From assembly GCA_900314595.1 (NCBI GenBank), contig OMVW01000038.1, positions 1 to 22,107 of the forward strand: a stretch of DNA of 22,107 nucleotides. The letters are read 5' to 3'. Positions 6,907 to 14,042 of the stretch are shown in pieces. The first letter of the stretch is position 1; every line of letters starts with the position of its first letter. Both the position numbers and the translations under genes were made by a program. Below the pieces are notes generated by a model that made no database searches, was not told where the DNA came from, and saw only the letters and a list, made by a program, of their open reading frames with translations. Source of the stretch: an uncultured Dialister sp. (GTDB lineage: Bacteria; Bacillota; Negativicutes; Veillonellales; Dialisteraceae).

Positions 6907-6977
6907 GGAATTCCTCCTTTCGAGGCAATACCGGTAATACCTTTTGATTCCATCAGATTGCACGGCAGTAAGTAAAA

Positions 6978-7012
6978 AGTTATCAGTTATCATTTCTTAG
7001 TGATCAGTGAAG
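6978..7012 (+). repeat. Period-7 array upstream of the SnoaL-like gene
   Basis: Degenerate heptads AAGTTAT CAGTTAT CATTTCT TAGTGAT CAGTGAA, of the same word family (TTAGTGA/ATCAGTT) as the arrays after metQ and hypB. No hairpin with a U-tract is obvious beside it. The remaining 7013-7140 shows nothing recognisable. Confidence 0.5.
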
Positions 7013-7141
7013 GATGGCCCACAAAAATCCGATAGCGGGCTATTTTATATAGATGACTGTTATTCTCTAATAAAAAGACCGGTTGTATGATTTTAAGGAA
7101 AAAGTTTTTCTCCCGTCTGGGCGCATTCCCCATACAAACCA

Positions 7142-7284
7142 GGCGGCCATCAGGCCGCCACCTTCCCGATATCCCCGAAACTATTCCCGATCATTCCCGA
7201 GATTCCCGATTCAAAAGTTCATCGACCAGATAGTTTGCTTTCCACCATAAGCCCGACATCCATACTCATGCCGCATCAGCGGCA
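7142..7284 (-). terminator. Terminator hairpins after hypE
   Basis: Two hairpins on the minus strand: TGCCGC/GCGGCA (7279-7284 with 7269-7274) and GGCGGCC/GGCCGCC (7153-7159 with 7142-7148). The second is followed by TGGTTTGTATGGGG, a poor U-tract. They are separated by the TCGGGAA-type array of the 179-bp repeat. They probably end the hypF-C-D-GNAT-hypE transcript, although less convincingly than the other terminators here. Confidence 0.5.
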
Positions 7285-7337
7285 CACCTTCCCGCAATCC
7301 GATATTTCCAGTCCGAAATCCGTTTTCCCCCGCCTGC
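7159..7337 (+). repeat. 179-bp direct repeat, copy 2
   Basis: Second copy of 6211-6389, with four mismatches. It ends about 39 bp from the hypE stop codon and supplies that gene's downstream region. Confidence 0.9.
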
Positions 7338-7375
7338 TTCTGACTCAAACCGCAGGATTCAAAATATGTCTCGAA

Positions 7376-8359
7376 TCAGCAAATCCTCGGCAGTCCTTCG
7401 CCTCTCAGAGGCATGATTTTCCTTCTTCCCCCATAGGGTGTGAGGAGGGCGACGCCTTTTCCTTCTGTCACCTGTCCTGCAAGTACTGCGTTTTCTCCAT
7501 AGCGGCAGGAGCGGATGATTTCGAGGGCATTTTCTGCGGATTCCGCAGGCAGGGCGATCATCATTTTCCCTTCGTTGCCCATGGTCAGGGGATCGAGGCC
7601 GAGGATGCCTGTCAAAGCCCTGACTCCTTCGGAGACCGGAAGTTTTTCTTCTTCCAGTTCGATTTCCACGCCCGATGTTTCTGCCAGTTCATTGGTTACG
7701 GTAGCCAGACCTCCCCTTGTGATATCCCGGATGGTATGGATGGGCAGTTTTTGTGCCATCAGGGCGGAGACGATTCCATTCAGCGGCGCACAGTCGCTCT
7801 GAAGGTTTGTTTTCATTTTGAGCCGCTGTGTAAGGATGGTCGCATGATGGTCACCGAGAGTGCCTGTGAGGAGGATCCGATCTCCCGGCTGCAGGGCGGA
7901 GGCGGAAATGCGGCAGCCCGCCGGCCTTTCACCGATTCCGGCCGTATTGATGTAAAGTCCGCCTTTTCCTTCGATGACTTTCGTATCTCCAGCAACGATT
8001 TGAACGCCTGCTTCTGCGGCCGTTTCTGCCATGGAGGAAACGACTTTTTCGAGAGTTTCCATTTCAAGACCTGTTTCCAGGATGAAGGAAGCGGTGAGAT
8101 AGAGAGGCTCTGCGCCCATGGAGGCCAGGTCGTTCACCGTCCCGCAGATGGAAAGGCGGCCGATATTTCCTCCCGGGAAAAAGAGGGGCTCCACCACGAA
8201 GGAGTCCGAGGTGAAGACAGGATTTCCTTTCAGAGGAGGAAGGACTGCCCCGTCTTCCATTTTGTCCAGTATGGGATTTTTGAAATATTTCTCAAAAAGG
8301 CTTCCGATGAGGCGGCCGGTTTCTTCGCCGCCTGCCCCATGGCGCAGTTCGATTTTCAT
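7376..8359 (-). CDS. hypE: HypE, carbamoyl dehydratase of hydrogenase maturation
   Basis: 327 residues, close to the usual HypE length. It has the PurM/AIR-synthase fold: HGAGGEETGRLI at the N-terminus, TSDSFVVEPLFFPGG, CGTVNDLASMGAEP, and DITRGGLATVTNELAE. The protein ends in PRIC, the conserved tail whose terminal Cys (C327) receives the carbamoyl group from HypF and is dehydrated by ATP to thiocyanate, the source of cyanide ligands for the active-site iron. The start follows GAGGAGG. It is the last gene of the hypF-C-D-GNAT-E unit, 9 nt after the acetyltransferase stop. The C-terminal PRIC separates it from the related selenophosphate synthetase. Confidence 0.96.
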   Translation of the reverse strand: MKIELRHGAGGEETGRLIGSLFEKYFKNPILDKMEDGAVLPPLKGNPVFTSDSFVVEPLFFPGGNIGRLSICGTVNDLASMGAEPLYLTASFILETGLEMETLEKVVSSMAETAAEAGVQIVAGDTKVIEGKGGLYINTAGIGERPAGCRISASALQPGDRILLTGTLGDHHATILTQRLKMKTNLQSDCAPLNGIVSALMAQKLPIHTIRDITRGGLATVTNELAETSGVEIELEEEKLPVSEGVRALTGILGLDPLTMGNEGKMMIALPAESAENALEIIRSCRYGENAVLAGQVTEGKGVALLTPYGGRRKIMPLRGEGLPRIC

Positions 8360-8368
8360 AGGTCCTCC

Positions 8369-8851
8369 TCACAGGAGATGGTAAAAGAGGATTATATCCT
8401 CATAAGTTCCGTCGTGTTTCAGAAATCCGCCGGGGACTGTCCCCAGGCGGGTAAAGCCCAGCCGGTCATAGAGGTGAAGGGCATGGATATTATCTGCCAC
8501 TACCGCATTGAACTGGAGAATCCGAAATCCCAGTTTCTTCCCTTCGGAAAGGGAGTGGAGTACCAGTTTTTCTCCGATATGCTGCCCGCGGATGGAGCTT
8601 TTCACCGCATAGCTGGTATTGGCGATATGCCCGCAGCGGCCCACATTGTTGGGATGAAGGATGTAAAGGCCCAGAATGTCTCCTTTTTCATCCGCCGCCA
8701 CCCCTGTATAACTCATGGATTTGAAGAACCGGTCGGCTTCTCCTTTTTCCAGCGGTTCCATCTGAGGGAAAGAGTCTGTTTTTTCCACCACTTCATTCCA
8801 GATGGTGCGGCACACTTCTTCATCGCAAGTCCTGTATTTCCTGATTTCCAT
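8369..8851 (-). CDS. GNAT-family N-acetyltransferase within the hyp operon
   Basis: 160 residues, one GNAT domain. Motif A is SSIRGQHIGEKLVLHSL (the R/Q-x-x-G-x-G/A acetyl-CoA pyrophosphate loop has the variant RGQHIG). Motif B follows as LQFNAVVADNIHALHLYDRLGF, split here as LQFNAVVADN and IHALHLYDRLGF, and the C-terminal strand carries LGTVPGGFLKHDGTYED. It should transfer an acetyl group from acetyl-CoA to a small molecule or protein; the acceptor is unknown. The start codon lies 1 nt after the hypD stop and its ribosome site (GGGAGG) is inside hypD, so it is certainly co-transcribed with hypD and hypE. It is not a standard hyp gene; its tight packing suggests either a functional link or hitchhiking. 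Confidence 0.9.
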   Translation of the reverse strand: MEIRKYRTCDEEVCRTIWNEVVEKTDSFPQMEPLEKGEADRFFKSMSYTGVAADEKGDILGLYILHPNNVGRCGHIANTSYAVKSSIRGQHIGEKLVLHSLSEGKKLGFRILQFNAVVADNIHALHLYDRLGFTRLGTVPGGFLKHDGTYEDIILFYHLL

Positions 8852-8852
8852 A

Positions 8853-9887
8853 TTAACCTCCCCGGTATGTAATGCAGCAGGCCCCTTCGGAGGAAACCAT
8901 GCAGGCTCCCACGGGATGGTCCGGGGTGCATGCTTTTCCGAAGCAGGGGCATTTTTCAGGGGTAATCATGCCCGTCAAAACCTGCGCGCAGCAGCAGCCT
9001 TTCGGCATTTTGTCCGCCGTAAGGCCATAGCTTCCTGCGTCCAGTTCTTTATATTTTTCGGAAATATAGAGGCCCGAGCCTTTTATATTTCCCAGACCTC
9101 TCCAGACCGCATCTCCTTCTGTAAATACGTCAGCCATGAGGTCTTTGGCCATGGTATTTCCTTCAGGAGTCACCACCATGGGGTATTCATTCCAGAGGCC
9201 CCCCTGCTTTCTGGAAGTTTCCAGGGTAAGGCGGGAAAGGGCGCGCAGAAGGAGGGGCGCGGTAAATCCGCCGATGACCATGGGTTCTCCGGAAACAGCT
9301 GCCAGTTTACGGAAAGGTTCGCTTCCTGTAATCACTGCCACGTGTCCCGGGCAGAGGAAGCCGTCCACCCGTCCGCTTTCGGCAAGGATTCTCATAGCTT
9401 CGGGCATCGTTTTCAGTGCGGTGAGGAAGCGGATATTTCTGATTTTTTCATCGAACGTTTTTTTAATGAGACTTGCCCAGACGGGAGCCGTCGTTTCAAA
9501 GCCTACGGCTGCCAGGACATAGGTAGTTTCAGGATTTGCGGCTGCGATTTCAAATATTTCCTCCGGATTGTAGAAGAAATCCACCTCACCTCCGCGGTCT
9601 CTCGCCCCCGACAGGGACATTTCACTTCCGGGCACTGCCAGAAGGTCCCCGAAGGCCATAACTTTATATCCCGGCTTTAAGGCATAGGAAACGAGTTTGT
9701 CGATATAGGCAGTGGGCGTCACACAGACGGGACAGCCCGGGCCGGAGAGAAGGGTGATTTTTTTCGAAAGGAGCTGCCGGATCCCCGTCCGGTACAGAGA
9801 GGACGTATGGGTGCCGCAGACTTCCATCAGTTTCATAGGCGGCCCGTCGTAAGAGGAAAGATAGCGGGCCAGTTCTTTTTCTTTCAT
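8853..9887 (-). CDS. hypD: HypD, Fe(CN)2CO assembly protein
   Basis: 344 residues. Diagnostic motifs are present: EVCGTHT (C24), SGPGCPVCVTP (C52 and C55), AVGFETTAP, CPGHVAVI, and the Cys-rich C-terminal region beginning PKGCCCAQVL and including CPCFGKAC, which holds the [4Fe-4S] ligands. HypD works with HypC as the scaffold on which the iron receives its two cyanides and carbon monoxide. The start overlaps the end of hypC by 4 nt (ATGA), a classic coupled arrangement. Confidence 0.97.
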   Translation of the reverse strand: MKEKELARYLSSYDGPPMKLMEVCGTHTSSLYRTGIRQLLSKKITLLSGPGCPVCVTPTAYIDKLVSYALKPGYKVMAFGDLLAVPGSEMSLSGARDRGGEVDFFYNPEEIFEIAAANPETTYVLAAVGFETTAPVWASLIKKTFDEKIRNIRFLTALKTMPEAMRILAESGRVDGFLCPGHVAVITGSEPFRKLAAVSGEPMVIGGFTAPLLLRALSRLTLETSRKQGGLWNEYPMVVTPEGNTMAKDLMADVFTEGDAVWRGLGNIKGSGLYISEKYKELDAGSYGLTADKMPKGCCCAQVLTGMITPEKCPCFGKACTPDHPVGACMVSSEGACCITYRGG

Positions 9888-10102
9888 TTGCTTTCCTCTT
9901 CTATTTCTTTGAAAAGATTGATCCAGTCGATGGCTTCATCTTTCTTTACAATCTGGATGGCCATTCCTGCATGGACAAGGACGTAATCTCCGATTTTCGC
10001 CCGTACCATAGCCAGATTCACCGGCACTTCGGTGCCTGAAAAATCGACCATTCCATGAGTGCCATTGATGGACATGACCCGTCCCGGGTAAGCTACGCAC
10101 AT
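9884..10102 (-). CDS. hypC: HypC/HupF-family hydrogenase chaperone
   Basis: 72 residues beginning MCVAYPGRVMSI. The Cys right after the initiator methionine is the conserved residue that binds iron and contacts HypD and the hydrogenase large subunit. DFSGTEVPVNLAMV and KIGDYVLVHAGMAIQIV give the family's small beta-barrel. AGGAGG precedes the start, which is 8 nt after the hypF stop; its own stop overlaps the hypD start. Only one hypC-type gene is present, so it presumably serves EchE. Confidence 0.96.
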   Translation of the reverse strand: MCVAYPGRVMSINGTHGMVDFSGTEVPVNLAMVRAKIGDYVLVHAGMAIQIVKKDEAIDWINLFKEIEEESK

Positions 10103-10110
10103 AATGCCTC

Positions 10111-12840
10111 CTATTTCATAAGTCCCGCCCGGGCCTGGCCGAGAGCAATCCCTCCGTCGCCGCAGGGGACTTTTTCATTGCCATAGACATGGAATCCTTC
10201 CTTCTCCAGGGAATCTTTCGCAAGGGCCCAGAGGAGACTGTTGTGGAAACAGCCGCCGGAAAGGACGATGTCTTTTATATTGAAATATTTCGCACTCTCT
10301 GTAATCATCCGGCTGATGGCCAGATGGAAGCCGAGAGCTTTTTCTCTTATTGTACCATCTTTGAAAAGAATGTCGGAAATAAGCTGCTTTCTTCCCCAGA
10401 TGAGCTGTCCTTCTTTTACTTCTTTTGTGAAATAAAGGTCTATGCCCCTGCCGCCTTCCTCTTTTGCCTCTGTCGCTGCCTTTTCGAGGGCCATGGCACA
10501 TTCTCCTTTGAACCGGTTTTCGCTGCAGATGCCAAGAAGGGCGGAAACAGAATCAAAGAGACGACCCATGGCGGAGTCTTCGATGACATTGACATTGGCC
10601 CCTAAGGCTGCTTTCACTAAGGGATAGCGGGGGTCGGTGAGTAAGGGATTGGGGATTGAGGATTGGGGATTGGGGACGCCTGGACCTGCTTCTTCATTCT
10701 CCCTTGTACCGGTAGAACAACCCCTCAGTCCGCTCCGCGGCCAACTCCCCGGCAACGGCATGGCTCTCACTGCTTTTTGCGCGTCGCTTCGCTCCTTCAA
10801 AAAGCGTTCGAGCACAAACCTTGGGGAGCCTTGAACGATAGCGATTTTTTCGGTGGAGTCACTCGTTTCAGGATTCGATACGCTTGAAGCGATTTCCTCA
10901 TTTTCCCGCGTACCGGTAGAACAACCCCTCAGTCGCCCCTGGCGACAGCTCCCCAAGCTTGGGGAGCCTTGGGCGATAGTGATTTTTCCGGTGGAGTCAC
11001 TCGTTTCAAGATTCGATACGCTTGAAGCGATTTCCTCATTTCCACGCGTACCGGTAGAACAACCCCTCAGTCGCCCCTGGCGACAGCTCCCCAAACCTGG
11101 GGAGCCTTGAACGATAGCGATTTTTCCGGTGGAGTCACATTCGTCTGAATTCCCTTCTATCCCTGCGAAATATAAATCGCAGAGAGCGGTTTTCCAGGCT
11201 TGTTTCATGGAGATGTCTCCGGAGAGGAGGGGAAGGCTTTCGAGGTGGCCTGCCCGTTTCATGGATTTCCCTTCGCAGAGAAGGATTTCTCCGCCCCAGA
11301 TGGTCCCGTCCGTCCCATAACCGGTCCCGTCGAAGATGAAAGCCAGCACCGGGCCTTTCAAATGATGTTCGGCCATGACGGAAAGGGCATGAGCGTGGTG
11401 ATGCTGGATTCTGATGAGAGGGATGGACCTTTTTTGTGATATTTTTTCTGCCAGATTTTCAGAAATATAGCCGGGGTGAAGGTCGCAGAGAATTTTCTCC
11501 GGAGTGATGCCCAGCATGTGCTCCCAGTCTTTTTCCATGGTAAGGAAGGCTTCTTCCGATCCTTCTTCTGTCAGTTCGCAGGGCATTTCACCCGGATAGA
11601 CGTAACCGCCGCCGGTGAGGCAGAGGGAGGGCTCCATATCCGCTCCCAGGGCAAGGATATTTCCCCGGGGCCCGCTGCGGATGACCGGTTCAGGGAGAAA
11701 GCCTCTCGTCCTTCGGATGAAATCCACGTGATTTCCCACTGCTTTCAATACAGAATCGTCCGCAGGGCGGAGGATTTCCCGGTTGTTGGTGAAAAGGGCC
11801 GGAATATCGTGGGACTTAAAAAAATTTTCCGCTTCTTTATCTTTATAGAGGATGGGACTTCCGCTGATATTGCAGGAAGTGACGATGAGGGGAGCCCCCA
11901 CTCCCTCGGTGAGAAGGATGTAAAAAGCGGAAGGCGGGAGAAACAGGCCCAGACGGGGCACGTTTTCCGCCACCCCTTCGAAATGCACTTTCGGGGTGCA
12001 GAGGACGATGGGTTTGGCAGGAGATGCGAGAAGTTTCTTCTCCTGATCTGATAGAACTGCCAGTTCTTCCGCTTTTTCCAGGTCAGAAACCATGAGGGCA
12101 AAGGGCTTTCCTTCCCTGTGCTTCAAGGTGCGAAGTTTTCTCACGCTCTCCGGAAGGTCTCCGCGGGTCACCAGGTTGAATCCGCCAATGGATTTCACCA
12201 TGATGATGGCCCCTTTTTGTACCATTTCGATGGCTTTCGTCATGGCTTCTTCTGTATAAAGGGTCCTTTCCCCTTTGATGATGCCTGTAAGAGCCGGTCC
12301 GCAGTCTTCGCAGCAGATGGTTTCGCCGTGACACCTGCGGTCTTTCAAATCGGTATATTCTTTTTCACAGTCTTTGCAGAGCGGAAATTCATCCATCGTC
12401 GTAAAAGGTCGGTCATAGGGAAGTTTTTTTATAATCGTATAGCGGGGCCCGCAGGCGGTGCAGGAAAGGAAGGGATAGTGGAAATGTCGGTCTTTTTTGT
12501 CGTGCAGCTCTTTTGCACAGTCCGGGCAGATGCCGATATCCGCCGGAAAGAGAGGCTCCTCCGGCTCTCCGCTGCTTTCGATGGATTGAAAATCAGGGAA
12601 ATACTCCAAAGGGAGCGTTTCTATTTCCATTTTTTCCACTTCTATGGGATAGGGCGCTTCTTTCAGCGCTTTTTCCAGTAATGAAAATTGCTTCTCTTCC
12701 CCGGAGGCCCGTATTTCCACAATACCTCCCAGATTCTTCACCCATCCCGTGAGGCCGGACTTTCGGGCAGCGCGCACCACAAAAGGACGGAACCCCACCC
12801 CCTGGACACGCCCGGTGGCGATGAGACGGACCGTTTTCAT
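10111..12840 (-). CDS. hypF: HypF, carbamoyltransferase, with in-frame repeat insertion
   Basis: 909 residues against about 750 for the family. Domains in order: acylphosphatase (VQGVGFRPF at 12-20), two zinc-finger segments (CPDC 105-108, CTAC 127-130, CKDC 155-158, CEDC 177-180), a YrdC-like domain (about 200-380), and a Kae1-like carbamoyltransferase domain with HHHAH (480-484), VLSGGCFHN and CGDGG near the end. HypF makes carbamoyl-adenylate from carbamoyl phosphate and ATP and hands the carbamoyl group to HypE. Residues about 569-734 are extra: a low-complexity block with repeated GCSTGTR, SDSTGKI and VQGSP words encoded by intergenic-type repeats. All catalytic motifs lie outside it. 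It heads the hyp unit after AAAGGAGG. Confidence 0.95.
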   Translation of the reverse strand: MKTVRLIATGRVQGVGFRPFVVRAARKSGLTGWVKNLGGIVEIRASGEEKQFSLLEKALKEAPYPIEVEKMEIETLPLEYFPDFQSIESSGEPEEPLFPADIGICPDCAKELHDKKDRHFHYPFLSCTACGPRYTIIKKLPYDRPFTTMDEFPLCKDCEKEYTDLKDRRCHGETICCEDCGPALTGIIKGERTLYTEEAMTKAIEMVQKGAIIMVKSIGGFNLVTRGDLPESVRKLRTLKHREGKPFALMVSDLEKAEELAVLSDQEKKLLASPAKPIVLCTPKVHFEGVAENVPRLGLFLPPSAFYILLTEGVGAPLIVTSCNISGSPILYKDKEAENFFKSHDIPALFTNNREILRPADDSVLKAVGNHVDFIRRTRGFLPEPVIRSGPRGNILALGADMEPSLCLTGGGYVYPGEMPCELTEEGSEEAFLTMEKDWEHMLGITPEKILCDLHPGYISENLAEKISQKRSIPLIRIQHHHAHALSVMAEHHLKGPVLAFIFDGTGYGTDGTIWGGEILLCEGKSMKRAGHLESLPLLSGDISMKQAWKTALCDLYFAGIEGNSDECDSTGKIAIVQGSPGLGSCRQGRLRGCSTGTRGNEEIASSVSNLETSDSTGKITIAQGSPSLGSCRQGRLRGCSTGTRENEEIASSVSNPETSDSTEKIAIVQGSPRFVLERFLKERSDAQKAVRAMPLPGSWPRSGLRGCSTGTRENEEAGPGVPNPQSSIPNPLLTDPRYPLVKAALGANVNVIEDSAMGRLFDSVSALLGICSENRFKGECAMALEKAATEAKEEGGRGIDLYFTKEVKEGQLIWGRKQLISDILFKDGTIREKALGFHLAISRMITESAKYFNIKDIVLSGGCFHNSLLWALAKDSLEKEGFHVYGNEKVPCGDGGIALGQARAGLMK
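10639..11136 (-). repeat. Repeat block inserted in hypF: three double-hairpin modules plus heptad array
   Basis: Modules start at GTACCGGTAGAACAACCCC at 10706, 11048 and 10910. Spacings are 204 and 138 bp, both multiples of three. Each has a CCCCTCAGTCGC box, a TCGCC/GGCGA hairpin and an AGCTCCCC...GGGGAGC hairpin. The 10910 and 11048 copies differ at 5 of about 91 positions by eye. The 10706 copy has about 66 bp extra in the second hairpin loop. At 10645-10675 lies a GGGGATT period-7 array. A diverged relative sits at 22045-22107, where the inverse strand starts GTACGATTGAACAACC. Confidence 0.9.
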
Positions 12841-12892
12841 AGTGCACCTCCTTTGAACAAGTATCCGTTCACAATCATTGGAATGTATTCCT

Positions 12893-12959
12893 CTGCCGGG
12901 GAAGCTATTTCCATTCCCGGCAGAAATAACTTAAAAAAGGGCGATTCATTGGTACGCCC
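12893..12959 (-). promoter_or_regulatory. Two leader hairpins ahead of hypF, possible attenuator
   Basis: In the roughly 190-nt leader read on the minus strand, GGGCG...CGCCC (12955-12959 with 12939-12943) is followed by TTTTTT, a short terminator. After it comes a CTGCCGGG/CCCGGCAG stem (12916-12923 with 12893-12900) without a U-tract. I recognise no known riboswitch. The hairpin plus U-run before the ribosome site suggests conditional termination, but the first stem is only 5 bp. Confidence 0.4.
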
Positions 12960-13034
12960 GCATTGCATCCTTAGAAATAAAGATTAAAAAATACATACAC
13001 ATTTCATCGAAAATTTTTCGCTGAATTTACACAT

Positions 13035-13043
13035 ATTATAGCA
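13035..13043 (-). promoter_or_regulatory. Extended -10 promoter of the hypF unit
   Basis: TGCTATAAT on the minus strand gives a perfect -10 (13035-13040) with the TGn extension. The -35 region is poor. It lies about 195 bp ahead of the hypF start and past the hypB terminators, so hypF-C-D-GNAT-E probably has its own transcript. Confidence 0.6.
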
Positions 13044-13160
13044 TTAATTCCGACTGCTTTACACATTTTGTGATTTCAGGTCCAAAAGCCACGGAGGGAG
13101 GATGTCCAAATGAGAAAAATCTCCCCGACCCAGATGAGGCCCAAAGGGAAAATCTAAAAA

Positions 13161-13340
13161 CTTGCGCCCGAAGGGCGCCACCTTCCCGACAATCCCGATC
13201 ATCCCCGGGATTCCCGACCATCCCCGAAACAACAGCTTTCCATCCTGAAGTCTCCATATAAAAAATGGGCGCCTTTATGATTTTAGGGCGCCCTGTACTT
13301 ACCACTTACTACTTATCACTAACTGCTATCTACTAACCAT
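13161..13340 (-). terminator. Terminators and heptad arrays after hypB
   Basis: Just after the hypB stop the minus strand has six to seven degenerate heptads (GTTAGTA GATAGCA GTTAGTG ATAAGTA GTAAGTG GTAAGTA, 13296-13336). A GGGCGCC/GGCGCCC stem follows (13288-13294 with 13268-13274), then TTTTTTATATGG. A second cassette has TCGGGAT-type units (13185-13230) and a GCGCCC-TTC-GGGCGC stem (13164-13178) followed by TTTTTAG. This ends the ech-hypA-hypB transcript. Confidence 0.85.
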
Positions 13341-13343
13341 TAC

Positions 13344-14042
13344 TCACTCATGATGATGATGCTCATCATCATATTCTCCCGGATGGGTCAGACCATCGGC
13401 TGCCGCTTTTTCGATCCATTCGGCCGCTTCTTTATAGCCTTCCCCGGTTTTGCCGGAAACTTTGAAGACCGGCGCTTTTTTATTGAGGTGGCGCAGGCCT
13501 TTCATGAAGAAATCTTCATCAAAGTCCAGGTACGGAGCGAGGTCGATCTTGTTCAGGAGGATGATATCTGCCTTTTCGAAGGCAAGCGGATATTTGTAAG
13601 GCTTGTCACTTCCGTCAGCCACGGAAACGATGAGGAGTTTTATATTTTCCCCGATCACCATTTCTGCCGGGCATACGAGATTTCCCACATTTTCAATGAA
13701 AAGGATGCCGGGCTCTGAAAAGTCCATGGCATGAATAGCATTGTGTACGAGAGGAGCGTCCAGATGGCAGGCTCCGAATGTATTGATCTGGGCCGCTGAG
13801 ACGTGCTGTTTCCGAAGCCTTTCGGTATCGATATCGGACTCGATATCTCCTTCAATGACGTAAATTTTCGATTTTATATATTTCATGAGCTGTTCCATGG
13901 ACGTGGTCTTGCCTGTTCCCGGGGCGCCCATGACGTTGATGGTATAGACTTTGCGTTCCATCATGTATTCCCGTACGTGCTGGGCAATGTGATTGTTGTG
14001 GGCGTAAATATCTTCCATTACGCCTGCTTTCACCATATGCAT
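13344..14042 (-). CDS. hypB: HypB, nickel-inserting GTPase
   Basis: 232 residues. P-loop GAPGTGKTT (39-47), the metal-site region containing GACHLDAPLVHNA, switch II-like FIENVGNLVCPAE, and NKIDL for guanine recognition are all present. HypB hydrolyses GTP while transferring nickel, with HypA, to the hydrogenase large subunit. Histidine-rich HypB proteins carry the His stretch near the N-terminus; here a short EYDDEHHHHE tail is at the very C-terminus. The start overlaps the hypA stop (TAATG). A second in-frame ATG two codons on is possible. It is the last gene of the ech unit. Confidence 0.96.
   Translation of the reverse strand: MHMVKAGVMEDIYAHNNHIAQHVREYMMERKVYTINVMGAPGTGKTTSMEQLMKYIKSKIYVIEGDIESDIDTERLRKQHVSAAQINTFGACHLDAPLVHNAIHAMDFSEPGILFIENVGNLVCPAEMVIGENIKLLIVSVADGSDKPYKYPLAFEKADIILLNKIDLAPYLDFDEDFFMKGLRHLNKKAPVFKVSGKTGEGYKEAAEWIEKAAADGLTHPGEYDDEHHHHE

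Noticed and set aside
6924..6941. Operator palindrome around ACCGGT before the SnoaL-like gene
   Set aside because: Arms match imperfectly (about 14 of 18 positions) and no regulator or promoter elements could be tied to it.
7376..8359. Selenophosphate synthetase (SelD) for the HypE gene
   Set aside because: The fold is shared, but the C-terminal PRIC and position in a hypF-C-D unit identify HypE; the N-terminal Cys/Sec-Lys motif of SelD is missing.
7235..8872. A 545-codon plus-strand frame over hypE and the GNAT gene
   Set aside because: It starts inside the 179-bp repeat and runs antisense through two well-supported genes; no family resemblance.
10706..11136. Regular repeats in hypF as a CRISPR array
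   Set aside because: Only three copies, with 138- and 204-bp spacing, repeats that extend through the whole unit rather than unique spacers, and a continuous coding frame. No cas genes.
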